Below, piece after piece: positions 19,278 to 28,844 of a stretch of DNA of 64,000 nt; the first letter of the stretch is position 1; each line of letters starts with the position of its first letter. The notes beneath the pieces are model-generated. The model was not told where the DNA came from. It was given only the letters and a program-made list of their open reading frames with translations, and searched no databases. The position numbers and the translations under genes are program-made. Source of the DNA: Devosia sp. A8/3-2 (GTDB lineage Bacteria > Pseudomonadota > Alphaproteobacteria > Rhizobiales > Devosiaceae); NCBI GenBank assembly GCA_025452255.1, contig CP104975.1, forward strand, positions 62,001 to 126,000. Direction: 5' to 3'.

Positions 19278-19592
19278 CCTTCGCCAGCTAACGTCGGAGG
19301 CGGCCCTTAGGTCGCCACTAGCGTTTGATGTTCAAGCTTACTGAGCTGCCGGAGCCGCCGCCCGGTCTGGTGCTCTACTGCTTGGCTGCTTGGTCGGTTG
19401 TGCGCTTGGGTTGGCATTAGCGGCGTCGGAATATCCGTAGGGGAGTCGACACCTGCCGTGCAGAAACGCGCCCCATTTCGGCTGTTTGACGAACGTTCGC
19501 ACTTCCTCAATCCGGACATCAGGGTTCGACACACGAGTAGTTGGGGGGAACGGAAAGGCTGCTTTCCGGTCGGTTGGCTGGAAAGCGGCCCT
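19278..19592. other. Intergenic stretch with no supported gene
   Basis: About 315 bases between the hypothetical gene and the ComJ-like gene. No reading frame with recognisable sequence, promoter or repeat was found. Confidence 0.5.
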
Positions 19593-20142
19593 TTATTCGC
19601 CGAGCCATGCCTTCAACACACGCACGCCTTCCGATCCAGACCCGGGCCAGAGCTGAACTACGTATTGATCATCTCCTTCAAGACCATCTTCACTAAGCGT
19701 GTCGAGACCGGAAAAGCTGGCACGCACGCCAAGCGGCCCTGCTTTCACTGAAAGTCGTGGAGCGGTGGGATCGTAGTCCGTCAGGCCAGCCAGCACGAGT
19801 TGGCCCGAGGGACAATCGAAATGAGCCTCGACAATGTGTTGGTAAGCATTGAGATCGAGAGCGGGTCGTATGTCGTGCCATTCAACGCGGATCGGCACGG
19901 TCATATTGCGCGCTGTGTGGAGAATGACCACATACGGCCCGGCCATGAGACGTCGGGCGATCGCGTCATCGGTGTAGTCGTCGGGTAATTCAGGATGGGC
20001 TTCGTCAGCGCAGGTATATTTGGAAATAGTCGGCCAAGAGATTGCCGTCATACAGAACTTTAAACATAGCTGCCCGAGCAGCCAGAGGAGCTGTCATCCC
20101 AAGGACTCCCATCGCGAGCAAGGTGCGTCGGTTCAAAAGCAT
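19593..20142 (-). CDS. Exported ComJ-like protein, frame broken
   Basis: About 182 residues. The first frame starts at the ATG at 20142: MLLNRRTLLAMGVLGMTAP, a twin-arginine-like signal, then AMFKVLYDGNLLADYFQIYL. After a break near 20010 the second frame continues CADEAHPELPDDYTDDAIAR, GPYVVILHTARNMTVPIRVE, HFDCPSGQLVLAGLTDY and GDDQYVVQLWPG. The order of beta strands and the final xYxVxLWP resemble ComJ, the inhibitor partner of the competence nuclease NucA, and similar proteins near immunity genes. The resemblance is moderate. Confidence 0.5.
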
Positions 20143-20386
20143 GCTTCGTCTCGCGTCAATTTGATTTCTGCCAAACGCTCCATGAGTAGGTTGTCGCAAA
20201 TTCCCGAAATCAGCGACAGGTATGATCCAAGACCGCACCGGCATACAAGGTCAGCTTCAAGCGTCCTTGCATCCTGCCACGAACGGCAGAGATGGGGTCG
20301 AGTGCGGCCGGAGTGGGATGGATTGCAGTCCGTTTGCCTTCCAGAATTGTCCCGGCAATTGTTCCGGATGAGAACGGCTAAGCGTC

Positions 20387-20687
20387 ATGACCTACTCACC
20401 TATCATCCTACTTCATGCGCCGCTTCACACCTCTCCGAAGTTGGCCAACTTTGTTGCGGATTGCATCAGCAGTAACGTGCGGCTGATCTGCGTACTGGGG
20501 CCGGACTGCGAGCGAGTTCACGACGTCATAGACGAGACTATTGTTTGGCGATGGCTCCGGCGCAGAAGGTCAAGACATTACGACCACTTGGCATACCGAT
20601 GAGACGGTTACGGAGGTCAGAGAATTCGCACGTCAGTTCGCAGCAGGGAACAGATTTCCAAACGCGGTCCAAGAGGTAACCCTATAA
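20387..20687 (+). CDS. Small conserved hypothetical protein with a TTWH motif, frame broken
   Basis: About 100 residues. MTYSPIILLHAPLHTSPKLA, FVADCISSNVRLICVLGPDC, ERVHDVIDETIV is followed, after a break near 20550, by DGSGAEGQDITTTWHTDETV and TEVREFARQFAAGN with a TAA at 20687. The I-x-x-WGxDC-like strand and the xTTWHxxEx turn are typical of small uncharacterised proteins found next to immunity genes. Function unknown. Confidence 0.5.
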
Positions 20688-20824
20688 CTTGATCTAGCTG
20701 CGGCGGCTTTCAGGTGGTTTCATGAGACGTTTGAATTACCGCAATGGGGTCGTCACCGAACCGGTCATATCCTGGCATGAAGACGACGTGCCAGATGGCA
20801 CGCCGCCTATTGCTAATCGAGCTG

Positions 20825-22140
20825 TCAGGGTCGGAGCCGTTTGGGCGTGCGGCTGAGCAGGGTAACTTCCCTAATGCTTGCGGCATTGAGCAGGCGCATA
20901 AGGACGCGGCCTAACCCCACTCCCATCTACCGCTGTGGCGGGCAACCGAAGCGAAAGAAATCGAGATAGTCGGCAAGAGACTCTAGCCGCATTCCGCGTT
21001 CTTCAGCCCGGGCCACAAGGCGGTCGTGGCGATGTTCAGCTGCGCGCCGGTAGTGATCTCCAGCCCGCGCCAGAGCAAGTCGAAGCCTTTGGTGAGGTTT
21101 GGCCGATCCTCGTGACGCATGTGGTAGAAGGCGCGGCCGCTGGCCGGATAGTCGGTGATGAAGACGAACTCGTGGCCCGTCTCAGTGGCAATGTGTTCGC
21201 ACAGCATACGCTCGCCTTCCGCATCCAAGTCATCTTCACGGGTGGAGACATGGCCGAGCCGAGCGAGGATTTCGCTGGTCTCGGCAAATGTGACCCGCGG
21301 GAAGGGCAGCATCGGCGGAGTGATCTTTATGCCAAAAAGCGCCTCGATCTCTGCACCATGAACTTCAGCCACCACGCCGATAGCATGAGCCAGCCATCGC
21401 TCCTCGAACTCCATCAATTGATGATGGTCCTTGATCCAGCCGATTTCCATGTCGATGGAGGTGAACTCGGTTTCATGTCGCGAGGTGAACGACGGCTCGG
21501 CGCGGAACACCGGTCCTATCTCAAACACCTTCTCCGTGCCGCCCGCGATGGCCATCTGCTTATAGAATTGGGGCGACTGAGCCAGGAAGGCCGTTGTATC
21601 GAAGTAGCTGACTGCGAAAACCTCCGAGCCTGACTCGCTAGCCGTCCCCATCAGCTTGGGTGAGTGGATTTCATGAAAGCCGTGCTGCTTCCAGAATGCA
21701 CGCATCGCCTCTTCCAGCGTGGTTTGAACTGCAAAGACCAGTTGCTGCTCGGGGTAACGCAGACTTACCTGCCGGTGGTCGATCCACTTATCGAGACCTG
21801 AATCGCGCGTGATCGGCAGAGGGGCATCGGCCAGTGCGCAGATGTCGACGCTTTCGAGCACGACCTCCAGACCACCAAGCTTGACGGCGGGAGCTGCAAC
21901 GACCGTGCCGGTCACGATCAGGGCACTTTCGGGGGTCAAGGCATCCAGTGCCGCCGTGAGCACCGCGTGGTCCTTGCTCTGGGTGAGCTGAACCCTGCCG
22001 GTCGGGTCGCGCAGTATGATGAAGCGCATGCGCTTCTGGTCGCGAATGGCTTCGGCGAACCCATAGAGTGTGACGCGCTGCCCGATGCAAAGGGGCAAAT
22101 CGGAAACGAAAGAGCGGCTTGAAGGAAAAGTATCAGACAT
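20825..22140 (-). CDS. aspS: Archaeal-type aspartyl-tRNA synthetase (class II), frame broken
   Basis: About 438 residues, the length of archaeal AspRS and much shorter than bacterial AspRS. The start is the ATG at 22140 with GGAG six bases upstream. An OB-fold anticodon-binding domain (RVTLYGFAEAIRDQKRMRFI, LRDPTGRVQLTQ) is followed by class II motif 1 (GFHEIHSPKLMGTASESGSE), YFDTTAFLAQSPQFYKQM, and motif 2 (EIGPVFRAEPSFTSRHETEF, then TSIDMEIG). Breaks near 21025 and 20935 hide the end: EHRHDRLVAQAEERGMRLES, LADYLDFFRFGCPPH, GLGRVLMRLLN and a final REVTLLSRTPKRL. It charges tRNA(Asp), possibly also tRNA(Asn). Probably an acquired second copy. Confidence 0.88.
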
Positions 22141-22548
22141 GACTTTCTCCGGGAACAAAAGCCGGAACGAAAAAGCCAAATCCTGCAGCCCTTCCGAAAA
22201 CCGGCAGGGCTGTGGTGATCAATGAGCTACGCTAGAACGCGCACACCACATCCACGACCCCAGAGGGGCCGTTATTATTTACGGCGGTGTGACGCTGCGT
22301 GCTCATGGTGCGATCTAGTCGCAACGCCGGTGCAATGTAAACTGCCAACCACAATGCGTGGCTGCTTTTGGGAGTTTAGCCGCGGCCCTGATGAACTGCA
22401 AAGGTGTCCGACTGCCGCCGGTCTAGCTGGGGTGGACAGGCGACAGCCTGCTTCATGATGATCTCACTAGTAACGGACTTCCACTTCTCGATACGCGTTG
22501 AATTCCATACAATGCTCGCCTTCAACGCACGCAAGCTAGGCAGTCTGC
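22141..22548. other. Upstream region of the synthetase gene with an inverted repeat
   Basis: About 410 bases between the divergent synthetase and nucleotidyltransferase genes. CAGCCCT (22186-22192) and AGGGCTG (22206-22212) can pair in the synthetase leader 46-72 bases before its start, a possible attenuator or transcription-stop element. Nothing else was recognised. Confidence 0.35.
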
Positions 22549-23323
22549 ATGTCCGAGCCCGCACTGGAAAATGCTGAACTTCTGGCGCTTGTTGCGGCTA
22601 GGGAAGAGCGCCTAACACACGCCGCTGCGATGCTGTCTGCCGAACCGCATGTGCTCGGGGTTTTTCTCGGTGGGTCGCTCGCGGCAGGGAGCGGCGATGC
22701 TTTCTCGGACATCGATCTTCGCGTGGTGGTTGAAAGTGAACATCACTCTGACTTCGTCGAGCGCCGTTTGGATATTCCGCGCAACTGGCCGGGCTTTGTT
22801 TTCAACGAATGGATGCCGGGCACACAACATTGCGTGTCGCACTTCGAGCCCTTCGGGAAGGTGGATATTTTCTATCTCGATGCGGCGCGGATGAGCGCGT
22901 CACCTTGGTACGGACTACCGAACCGTGTCCTTCATGACCCCAAAGGCTTCCTCAAAAGCTTGTTCTGATCAGTCGAAAGCGCTGAAATTCGACGTCGCGG
23001 CGGACGATGTCAGTCAGTCCATCAGCAAGGGTTTGGCGGCGCTGCATGAAACACTGCGACGTGCGAAACGGGGAGAGCTGATCTACGCCCAGACGCTCCT
23101 CGATGAGCTTCGACACCACATAATGAAAGCAGACGATTGGCTATTCGATCGAACACCAACCACAGCGATCTATGCAAAATTCGATGCCAGAGGTAGCAAG
23201 GAGGTTCTCGACGCGTTGCGCGCGTCCTACGGTCAGCTTGAGGCAGAGACCATCATCCGAGCGGCTGCAGGTTTACGGGAGATCTATCAGCGGCAGGTAA
23301 GTCAATTGCATGAAAGCTTCTGA
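22549..23323 (+). CDS. Nucleotidyltransferase-fold protein, frame broken
   Basis: About 257 residues. GVFLGGSLAAGSGDAFSDIDLRVVV holds the GGS-x(n)-DxD catalytic signature of the pol-beta-like nucleotidyltransferase fold, with the third acidic residue in KVDIFYLD. After a break near 22960 the C-terminal half is helical (KGLAALHETLRRAKRGELIY, DELRHHIMKADDWLFDR, YGQLEAETIIRAAAGLREIY), like the helical domain in aminoglycoside-type adenylyltransferases. The substrate could be a small molecule or tRNA; no resistance call is justified. Confidence 0.7.
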
Positions 23324-23682
23324 CCTGCAAAGACCTCTTTCGAACGACAACAAGGCGTTTGAAATGGCCGAAGCGGCGCAAAGCTTGCCAGCGGCGAAAT
23401 AACCGCTTCTGGGGACCATTGGGTTCCGATCGCACGTCAGAAATGGGGGTCGTCTGCTGTCATTCCAGACCGCTTATTATGCGATTCCGGCGACCGTTCG
23501 CGCCCCCTTTGGTGACTGCTGATTGCGCGACTGCTCCCCAAAGCCGCCAGACAGTCGAATGTTGGTGGCCGGGGTGGGGTGGAAAGCGGTCAGGCAGCTC
23601 TTCAACCGGCGAACAAGAAAACAGCCATTGAGTGTCGTGGAAGCCCTTACGATGACACAGGTTTTTGCGCCCGACTTTTCCT
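23324..23682. other. Intergenic stretch with dispersed repeat copy 2
   Basis: About 360 bases. Apart from the palindromic repeat at 23461-23488, no gene or regulatory element was recognised. Confidence 0.5.
23461..23488. repeat. Dispersed intergenic repeat, copy 2
   Basis: CATTCCAGACCG CTTATTATGCG ATTCC; two bases differ from copies 1 and 4, which weakens the palindrome. GAAATGGGGGTCG precedes it, as in copy 1. Confidence 0.7.
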
Positions 23683-24292
23683 CTAGTCGAAAGAAAAAGT
23701 CACGAACTGGTCTAGTTCGTCTGCTGGTCGGTAAGGTTCACGGCGTAGCGTTATGGAACGGTCGCGGAAATCTGGGCCTGCCTCAGAGATCGCGTGAACC
23801 TCGCCCTGTGATGACGTAGTGCTGAAGCGGTAGAGCGAAACCGCGATATTGTCGAAAGCCGCCTCATCAGAGCGATATCGGCCCGGAGCCCCGTTCGCGC
23901 GTTCTGAACAGTTTCAGCGCTTCCAGAGCACTGAGTGTAAAAACAAGTTTGCTCTCGAAATTTGCCTCCCTGTGTCGGGCCTCAACGGTGACACCATCAA
24001 GACGACCATCCCGGTATTCGAGCAAGATCGGTGTTTGCCCCATGATCAAGTTCTGCGTTGCAAAATTCGCTAGCTCCTGCGCCGTGCGCCTTATGGCGTC
24101 TATCGTTTCCGCAGACATGGTTGCGCCGGACTGGGCTATCACCGCCTCCACATCAGACGCAACACCAGCATGAGATTTCAGCGGACTTGGCTTTCCATAA
24201 AGGGATGCCACGGACGCGACCGCGGCCGGCGACAGCCCGAAAGTAAGACGTCCGATCCCGTTATGCGGAGCAATCAGCCAATCGGCGTTCAT
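23683..24292 (-). CDS. Hypothetical protein, frame broken
   Basis: About 203 residues. MNADWLIAPHNGIGRLTFGL, ETIDAIRRTAQELANFATQN and LLEYRDGRLDGVTVEARHRE form the first part. After a break near 23890 the frame APGRYRSDEAAFDNIAVSLY, EVHAISEAGPDFRDRSITLR, DQFVTFSFD runs to a TAG at 23683. Both parts look like folded coding sequence with consistent codon use. No family recognised. Its neighbours are immunity-like genes. Confidence 0.5.
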
Positions 24293-24387
24293 ATTATCAC
24301 CATGGGGAATCTATCGGGTATGATCAGCTTCAGGAATCGTTTGGGGGGTTAGGCCGTTTTCCGTGTTTTCGTGGTATCCGTGTTTTC

Positions 24388-25212
24388 ATGATAGATGATT
24401 GTAGTGTGAGACATGCAGCACCAATGACAAATCATCGAGAGACCGTTCAGTCTTCTCCCCCTCCAGAGGGAGGTGACACCGAGGAGCTATTCCAGCGTAT
24501 GTTGGTCGAGTTCAAGGTCGAAGACGACTCGACCTTGAACTGGCGGCGCCTACCTAGTCCTGTTGATGTTCGCCGCGAGAAGAGGCGTTTGAAACAACCA
24601 GTTACGCGTGTCGAAGTAGGCACCATTTTTACATGGCATCTGAACCAGCATACGGTGATCGAGTCCGAAACGGATCCTGAGCTCATAAAGCAACGCGTCT
24701 GGCAAAGACGGGTTGGCGTAAAGGAGAGCGGGCGCCTGACCGAGGCACAGATCGCGACGCAGGAAAAGCGGCTGGGAATTCGCCTGCCAATGCCATGGCG
24801 CGATGTCTACAAACATTTCAACGGCGGCTGGGTGGATACCCTTTATTGGGGGGACATGAACAACCCTCAGAGCAATGATATTGTGCCCATTCCCCAATCA
24901 AGCCATCAATATCTCGCGCTGGAGGATGTTGCACCTCTGCGCGATCTTCTGCCCGTAGAATGGAAGGATCTCGGTCACGGCAGCTCGGATTGCAGCAACC
25001 TTGATCCAAGGTTGATCGCTATCGCCCTTGCGGAAAACCGTGCAGTTCTGCTGGATTACCGGGAACGTGACGAACCCCGCGTCGGTCTCGCGTATTTCAG
25101 TAAGTACGACGATGATCCGCTGGATGCTTGGGAAACGAACAAACTCACCCACTGGTGGCCGAATATGAAGGTATTCTTCCGGGGACTTTATTTGCAAAAC
25201 CGGATTATATGA
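24388..25212 (+). CDS. SMI1/KNR4-family (SUKH) protein with N-terminal extension
   Basis: 274 residues from the ATG at 24388, or 262 from the ATG at 24424. The SUKH core starts near residue 115: GRLTEAQIATQEKRLGIRLP, MPWRDVYKHFNGGWVDTLY (the LPxxxRxxYxxxNGG motif), then ALEDVAPLRDLLPVEWKDLG and AIALAENRAVLLDYRERDEP. The first 110 residues are polar and unlike other families. Frame intact. Two 10-base direct repeats CCGTGTTTTC (24361 and 24378) immediately precede the first ATG, which makes the second start more likely. Probable immunity-type protein without an adjacent toxin. Confidence 0.8.
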   Translation: MIDDCSVRHAAPMTNHRETVQSSPPPEGGDTEELFQRMLVEFKVEDDSTLNWRRLPSPVDVRREKRRLKQPVTRVEVGTIFTWHLNQHTVIESETDPELIKQRVWQRRVGVKESGRLTEAQIATQEKRLGIRLPMPWRDVYKHFNGGWVDTLYWGDMNNPQSNDIVPIPQSSHQYLALEDVAPLRDLLPVEWKDLGHGSSDCSNLDPRLIAIALAENRAVLLDYRERDEPRVGLAYFSKYDDDPLDAWETNKLTHWWPNMKVFFRGLYLQNRII

Positions 25213-25254
25213 TCAAAAATATTGATGGGTTTTCAAGCGATCTGCCCGAAACTT

Positions 25255-25345
25255 GCGACAGATATGACCGCAGGCACCTGTAGGTCAGCTTTAAGCGTCA
25301 TCGCCTTCTGCCATGAACGGCTGAGATAGTGTCCGGAGCGGCCGA
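25255..25345. repeat. Degenerate intergenic repeat related to 20212-20312
   Basis: GCGACAGATATGA, GGTCAGCTTTAAGCGTC, CTGCCATGAACGGCTGAGAT and GAGCGGCC line up in order with GCGACAGGTATGA, GGTCAGCTTCAAGCGTC, CTGCCACGAACGGCAGAGAT and GTGCGGCC at 20212-20312. Copy 3 of the palindromic core follows 20 bases later, so both may be parts of one element. Confidence 0.55.
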
Positions 25346-25365
25346 TCCGCTTGCGACCCTGCCGG

Positions 25366-25393
25366 CGTTCCAAACCGCATATTATGCGAGTCG
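25366..25393. repeat. Dispersed intergenic repeat, copy 3
   Basis: GTTCCAAACCG CATATTATGCG AGTCG; the CGCATA-T-TATGCG palindrome is intact while the flanks have diverged. Confidence 0.65.
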
Positions 25394-25462
25394 TTGACGC
25401 CCCGCTTGTGCCTTGGTCACGCGGTCGCGAGTACGCCGATATAGCCAGATGCTGTCGTTCAC

Positions 25463-26714
25463 TCAGACCACTGACCTCACTGCGATCGCGATGCTGTTAA
25501 GGGCTGTGACAAGCTCATCGTCGCTTATCGTCATCGGCGGAGAGAAGCCCAGCGCATCCCTACCCTTGGTGGTGGTGGAGATGCCGTGCTCGAGCAACGC
25601 CTGCAGCAGCGTAGCTTCAGTAACGCCAGCCAGAGCCTGCTGGTCGAGTTCGATAGCAAGGAGCAAACCCTTCCCACGCACCGAACGGATCGTCGGCATA
25701 CTCCGGGCCAGTTCCGCGACGCGTTCGCGGACCACCTGCTCCAGCCGTGCCGCACGTGCCGGCAACTGGTCGCGCAGGATGATGCGAAGGCAGGTCAGCG
25801 CTGCCCGTGTGGTGAGCGGATTTTTCTCGTGCGTATAATGGCCCAGAGCCAGCTCAGGGGCGATGTCAAAACGGGCGTCGGCGAGCACAGCAGCGATAGG
25901 CAATATGCCACCGCCCAGCGCCTTGCCCAGCACGACCATATCGGGCCGTGCACCAAAGTGCTCGAAGGCGAAGAAGAGGCCGGTCTTGCCCAGACCCGAC
26001 GGAATCTCGTCAAAGATCAGCAGCGTGCCGGCGGCGTCGCAGAGCCGTCGAACCTCGGGCCATAGCTCGAGGGAAGGGACGTGGCAATTGGACCGTATCG
26101 GTTCGGCGATTATCGCGGCGACGCCACCCGGCGTCTCGCGCAGCGCCCGCTCAATATCCTCAATCATCGCCGCAGTGCCGTACTTCCAATAGGAGCGGAC
26201 ATGCACACGGTCTGGCAGGAAACTCCCCAGACGCCTGTCCGGTTCAGCACACGATAGGCCAAAGGCGCCTAGGCCGTGGCCGTGATAGCAGCCCTCGAGC
26301 GAGACTGTCGCGCTGCGCCCCGTCACCACCTGCGCCAATTTCATCGCCAATTCGATGGCGTCAGATCCGCCGGTGGTGAACAGAACCTTGGCCGGTCCGT
26401 CGGGCCATTGCGCCGTCAACAGTTCCGCGAGTTCGGTCGCCGGCTCGTTGGCATAACGGCGCGGCGAGAAGGTCAGCTCGTCGAGTTGCGCCTTGAGCGC
26501 GGCAACCAGTTCCGGATGCGCGTGGCCGATATGGTGGGCGGTATTGCCGTGGAGGTCGAGATAGCGCCGGCCATCCATATCCTCGATCCAGCTGCCCGAC
26601 ACTTGTCGGAGCGCAGCCGTGCAGGGGCTCGACCCGTCTTGATGAAAAAAACACGGCGGCGTCGCGGTCAACGAGGGCGGCACTGGCGGTGCCGGGCACA
26701 TCACGTTCGATCAT
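25463..26714 (-). CDS. Class III aminotransferase-fold PLP enzyme, candidate PbfA (1-hydroxy-2-aminoethylphosphonate lyase)
   Basis: About 416 residues. The true start is probably the ATG at 26714 (MIERDVPGTASAALVDRDAA), overlapping the permease stop by one base; a run of seven T near 26650 (six expected) then joins it to FFHQDGSSPC. PLP-enzyme motifs: YLDLHGNTAHHIGHAHP, VLFTTGGSDAIELAMKLA, LLIFDEIPSGLGKTG and the Schiff-base lysine in VVLGKALGGGILP. HGN-x-x-H-x-IG and LTFSPRRY resemble PbfA, which converts 1-hydroxy-2-aminoethylphosphonate to phosphonoacetaldehyde. Linkage to an aminoethylphosphonate-type importer supports this, but an ordinary transaminase cannot be excluded. Confidence 0.75.
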
Positions 26715-28844
26715 CAGAAAGTGGCTCCTGCGCCGACGACGCTCAGTTGCTGCTGTTGCTTTGATCCGCTGCCCAGCCCCTGCGCCCGCCGCGTGCTGAG
26801 CTCGACCCAGACGACGATGGCCATGGCCGGGGCCGAAACCACCAGCAGTCCAACGCTTTTGGCAGCGGCGTAGCCGTAGTTGGACGAGCTGGCGGCATTG
26901 AAGATGGCGACCGATGCCGAGTCGGTGCTGCCGCTGACGAGGAAGATGATCGAAGAGAGCGTGGTCAAACCGTCAATGAACACATAGAGCACGCCCAGCA
27001 GCGCCGCGATGCGGAGCATGGGAAGGGTGACTTCCCAAAATCGGCGGATCATGCCCGCCCCCGGGCTTTCGGCCGCCTCGTCCACCGACTGGTCGATCCG
27101 CTGCAACGCGGCCCGCGCTGCCAGCACGCCGACATAGAGATTACCGAACATGATGTTGATGACGATGATCGCCTCAGTACCCGTCAGCGACAATTGCTTG
27201 ATGCCGAAGGGCGCGTTGAAGGCGATGATATAGCCGACGCCGAAGATGATGCCGGGCAGGATAGCCGGGATCAGCGCCCGGAACCCGATGATGTCGCCTA
27301 GCGGTGGCTTCAGCCGTTCGGCGACATAGCCGATCGCAAGCGCCGGAGACCACCGATCGGCGCCGCGATGGCCGCGACCCGGACACTGTTCCAGACCTCG
27401 CCGAGACCCCTGTCGCGCGAGCCATAGCCGGTTCCCTCCATGCCGGCGCCGAGACCCTCAGGACTGAAATAGGCTAGCGTAAAGGTCCAGTCGACGCCCC
27501 AGATGCGAGTTACCGACCCCGGGATCATGACAAGATAGATAGCGACGATTAACACACAGAAGAACCCGGCCAATCCCGTCAACCCGACACGGACGGCAAG
27601 CGGCTGCTTGTGCTCGGCCGGCGTGCCCGCATCGTTGCTGACATAGCGTTTGCGCCGCCCAAACTGCTCGAGCGCCGTGTAGAGCAGCAGCGACGGCACG
27701 ATCAGCCACAGGCAGATAGCCGAGGCCAGCGGCGTGTTCTGGAAGCCGGTGATCTCGTTGTAAATTACGCCGGCCAATACGGGCGTATCGCGGCCCGAGA
27801 TCATGGGATTGCCGAAATCGGTGAGGCTCTGGATGAACACCAGCACCACGGCGCGTTTCAGCCCGGGCCAGCTCAGTGGCAGTGTCACGTTGCCGAATAG
27901 CGCCAAGCGCCCTGCCCCCAGCATCAGCGCTGCTTCCTCCAGCCGCCCGTCCTGCCGGCGCATGGCGTTATCGAGCACGATCAGCGTGGTGGGCAGGAAG
28001 GACAGGGTCTGCGCAATGACGATACCCAGTGGCCCATAGACATTGAACGTATCGGCACTGCTGATACCCAGTGTCTGCTCGAACAGCGTATAGGTGACGA
28101 GGCCGTGCCGGCCAAACAGCATGGTAGTCGCCGTCGCCACCGGGATGGGCGGCGCCACCAGCGGCAGCAGCAGGATATTGCGCGTCAGCGTCGGATTGGC
28201 GATGCCACCGCGATTAAGACCATAGACGATAGCATATGCGATGCTGACAGTGGTCAGGACCGAGATCAGGGCCAGCGTGACGCTGTTGACCGCGGCCTTG
28301 CGCAGATAGGAGTCGGCGATGACGGCGACGTAATTGGCAAACCCGTAGCGCTCGTCGGTGGCGGCGCGGAGCCGGCCGAAATCGTCCGTCGAGAGCTTGT
28401 CGCGTACCGCAAAAGCCAGCGCGATCCGCTTGTGCAGCATGATGTGTGCTATGGGGAAGGCCACGTCTATAGCCTGCCGTTCGGCCGCAGGCAGCGCTGC
28501 TAACGCCGTATCGATGGCCACCTGTTGGTGCTCGAAAGGATCAGATGTGTTCCGGTGGGCTCGAACCCGGCCAGTTCATAGGCCACCGCGGTCGCCTTGA
28601 CCCGTTCGGACAGCGTGGACTCCCTCACCCACCGCTTGATCGAAGTCGTACGGTCGGCCTCGGGCAACAGGTCCAACGCCTCTCGGGTAATCGCAGCGAG
28701 ACGCCAGTGCGGCAGCGGCCCGCTATTGTCGAAACTCTTGATCAGCACCGAGCCAACCGGCACGACGATGAAGACGAGCAGCAGCAGCGACACCAGCGAT
28801 GCGGCGACAATGCCGGGCAGTCTGCGGATGATAGAGCTCACCAC
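26714..28844 (-). CDS. Fused ABC permease, iron/2-aminoethylphosphonate type, frame broken
   Basis: About 710 residues: two permease modules in one chain. Module 1: GIVAASLVSLLLLVFIVVPVG, a periplasmic loop, then VNSVTLALISVLTTVSIAYA and the loop RLEEAALMLGAGRLALFGNV. Module 2: LTGLAGFFCVLIVAIYLVMI, ALIPAILPGIIFGVGYIIAF, and the loop QSVDEAAESPGAGMIRRFWE. Breaks near 28515 and 27350. This layout is that of PhnUV/FbpB-type permeases for ferric iron or aminoethylphosphonate. Context (PbfA-like enzyme) favours the phosphonate. It overlaps the downstream gene by one base. Confidence 0.85.

Noticed and set aside
22549-23323. Aminoglycoside resistance adenylyltransferase
   Set aside because: Only the general nucleotidyltransferase fold is visible; no motifs specific to known resistance enzymes could be confirmed.
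24361-24387. Short direct repeats CCGTGTTTTC as an attachment site or start of a tandem array
   Set aside because: Only two copies, ten bases long, with no integrase nearby.
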